Below are positions 50,133 through 51,213 of a stretch of 51,213 nt of DNA, one piece after another. A program made the position numbers and the translations under genes. The stretch covers positions 1-51,213 of the forward strand of contig NZ_AEJF01000124.1 of the NCBI RefSeq assembly GCF_001028175.1, given 5' to 3'. Each line of letters opens with the position of its first letter. The stretch's first letter is position 1. The notes under the pieces were generated by a model, which was not told the origin of the DNA, did no database searches, and worked only from the letters and a program-made list of their open reading frames with translations. This DNA comes from Caballeronia mineralivorans PML1(12) (GTDB lineage Bacteria > Pseudomonadota > Gammaproteobacteria > Burkholderiales > Burkholderiaceae).

Positions 50133-51213
50133 ATGAATATCGATCAGTGGCTTGATGCATTGGGGCTTGGGCAATACGCACGCGCGTTTGAAGAGAACGA
50201 TATTGATCCGGCGATGCTGCCGCAGCTCACCGACGCAGACCTGAAAGAACTCGGCATCGTCTCGCTGGGCCATCGCAAGCGTCTGCTGATGGCCATTGAC
50301 GGGAACAGCGGCGCGGCACCGTCCGCCACGCCGTCCACGATCCCGTCCACCACGCCGCCCGCGCCCGCTGCGCCGTCGGGCGAGCGCCGGCAGGTCACCA
50401 TCCTCTTCGCCGACCTCTGCGGTTTCACCGCGCTCTCGCAGGGGCTCGACCCCGAGGAATTGCGCGAGCTGACGGGGCGTTATACCGCGCTCGTCGACGG
50501 CATCGTGCTCGGTTATGGCGGCACGATCGACAAGCACATCGGCGACGCGGTGATGGCCGTGTTCGGCGCACCGCGCGCGCACGATACCGACCCGTTGCGC
50601 GCCGCCCGCGCGGCAATGGACATCCACGAAGCACTCGCCGGACTTGGCGAGCCTGCATCGCGCCCGTTGCAAGCGCATATAGGTATCGCAAGCGGCGAGG
50701 TGGTGGCAGGCACCCTTGCGCGCGCCGATGCTCAGGACTACACGGTACTGGGCGATTCCGTGAATCTAGCCGCGCGCCTGGTCGCTGCCGCCCGTCCCGG
50801 CGAGACCCTGCTCTCCGATAGCGTGCAGCGCGCGCTCGACGGCTGCATCCTTAGCGACGCCGCAGGCGAAATGCGTTTCAAGGGTATCGATGCCCCCCCG
50901 CGTGTCTGGCGCCTGCGCGGCATTGTGGGCGAGTCCGTGACCGCAAGCCGCAGCCTTTTCGTCGGGCGCAAGGCGGAACTGGATCAATTCAGGGGAATCG
51001 CCTGCGCATGCCGCGATCAGGGTGCGGGGCAAATTGTTTATGTGCGCGGCGAGGCAGGTATCGGCAAGACCCGCCTCGTCGACGAGATGCGCCGCTTCGG
51101 CGACGCGCAGGGTTTCGCCATCCATCGGGGCCTGCTGCTGGATTTCGGCATGGGCAAGGGCGAGGATCCCGTGCTGGCGATCACTGGCAGCCTGCTAGGC
51201 CTGCGGCCGGGCG
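50133..51213 (+). CDS. Class III adenylate cyclase with SAM and AAA domains, cut by window edge
   Basis: The first 360 residues of a long protein. A SAM domain is at 4-56 (DQWLDALGLGQYARAFEEND), a Pro/Thr-rich linker at 60-83 and the cyclase catalytic domain at about 86-262. Metal ligands Asp93 (FADLCGFT) and Asp138 (GDAVMAVFG), base-selecting Lys134 and Asp208 (LGDSVN), and transition-state Asn211 and Arg215 are all present, so it should make cAMP. An ATPase domain begins with Walker A GEAGIGKT at 306-313. The ATG at 50133 has a weak site; a GTG at 50082 is in frame. It is divergent from the cNMP-binding SulP gene across 195 bp. Confidence 0.92.
   Translation, partial: MNIDQWLDALGLGQYARAFEENDIDPAMLPQLTDADLKELGIVSLGHRKRLLMAIDGNSGAAPSATPSTIPSTTPPAPAAPSGERRQVTILFADLCGFTALSQGLDPEELRELTGRYTALVDGIVLGYGGTIDKHIGDAVMAVFGAPRAHDTDPLRAARAAMDIHEALAGLGEPASRPLQAHIGIASGEVVAGTLARADAQDYTVLGDSVNLAARLVAAARPGETLLSDSVQRALDGCILSDAAGEMRFKGIDAPPRVWRLRGIVGESVTASRSLFVGRKAELDQFRGIACACRDQGAGQIVYVRGEAGIGKTRLVDEMRRFGDAQGFAIHRGLLLDFGMGKGEDPVLAITGSLLGLRPG

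Noticed and set aside
1..51213. tRNA, rRNA genes or CRISPR arrays
   Set aside because: No cloverleaf-like segment, rRNA signature or regularly spaced repeat array was recognised; a covariance or array search was not possible here.

Overview
The window is high-GC DNA from a beta-proteobacterium of the order Burkholderiales, most likely Paraburkholderia, Caballeronia or a close relative. This rests on the coding style, the DUF4148 protein, the DUF3348/DUF802/OmpA/DUF2894 cluster and the CoA-dependent 2-aminobenzoate cluster. All assignments come from reading translated sequence and motifs by eye; no database search was run.

Layout. Positions 1-8309 (all minus strand) hold a GntR-regulated catabolic operon: regulator, MtnK-type sugar kinase, MtnA-type aldose-1-phosphate isomerase, class II aldolase, a three-part ribose-type ABC importer and the start of a DhaK-family kinase. 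Together they look like import of a 5-deoxy- or 5-methylthio-pentose and its cleavage to DHAP plus an aldehyde, with a perfect 18-bp palindrome in front of the regulator. Positions 8879-18361 are a mixed block: katG with a clear terminator, a patatin-like lipase, a divergent MerR/short-chain-dehydrogenase pair with a textbook MerR operator, a TetR regulator, small secreted and membrane proteins, and an EamA exporter.

Positions 18795-22924 hold a compact four-gene operon with a MotA/ExbB-like membrane protein carrying a roughly 520-residue cytoplasmic tail, a MotB/OmpA-like partner, and flanking DUF3348 and DUF2894 proteins. The core has the architecture of ZorA/ZorB and of flagellar stators, but the partners differ. 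This is the best candidate for an undescribed machine. Convergent to it, 22960-31218 is an eight-gene operon for aerobic CoA-dependent 2-aminobenzoate (anthranilate) breakdown: fused monooxygenase/reductase, SDR, MarR, crotonase, acyl-CoA dehydrogenase, hotdog thioesterase, RidA and CoA ligase. Nearly every junction is an overlap of a few bases. The RidA and crotonase members lack residues that are standard in their families, which fits unusual substrates.

From 31589 the DNA looks more accessory: a frameshifted beta-propeller gene, a 385-bp IS6-family deletion remnant with both inverted repeats, a cupin, a CGNR regulator plus cyclase-family pair, a hybrid histidine kinase with a neighbouring periplasmic sugar-binding protein, a transglutaminase-like Cys-His-Asp protein, a transposase-derived gene and about 1.5 kb with no convincing gene. 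The right end holds a secreted NHL-type propeller, an orphan FliL, a methyltransferase, a SulP transporter fused to STAS and cyclic-nucleotide-binding domains, and a divergent SAM-domain adenylate cyclase cut off by the window edge. The last two suggest a local cAMP-transport link.
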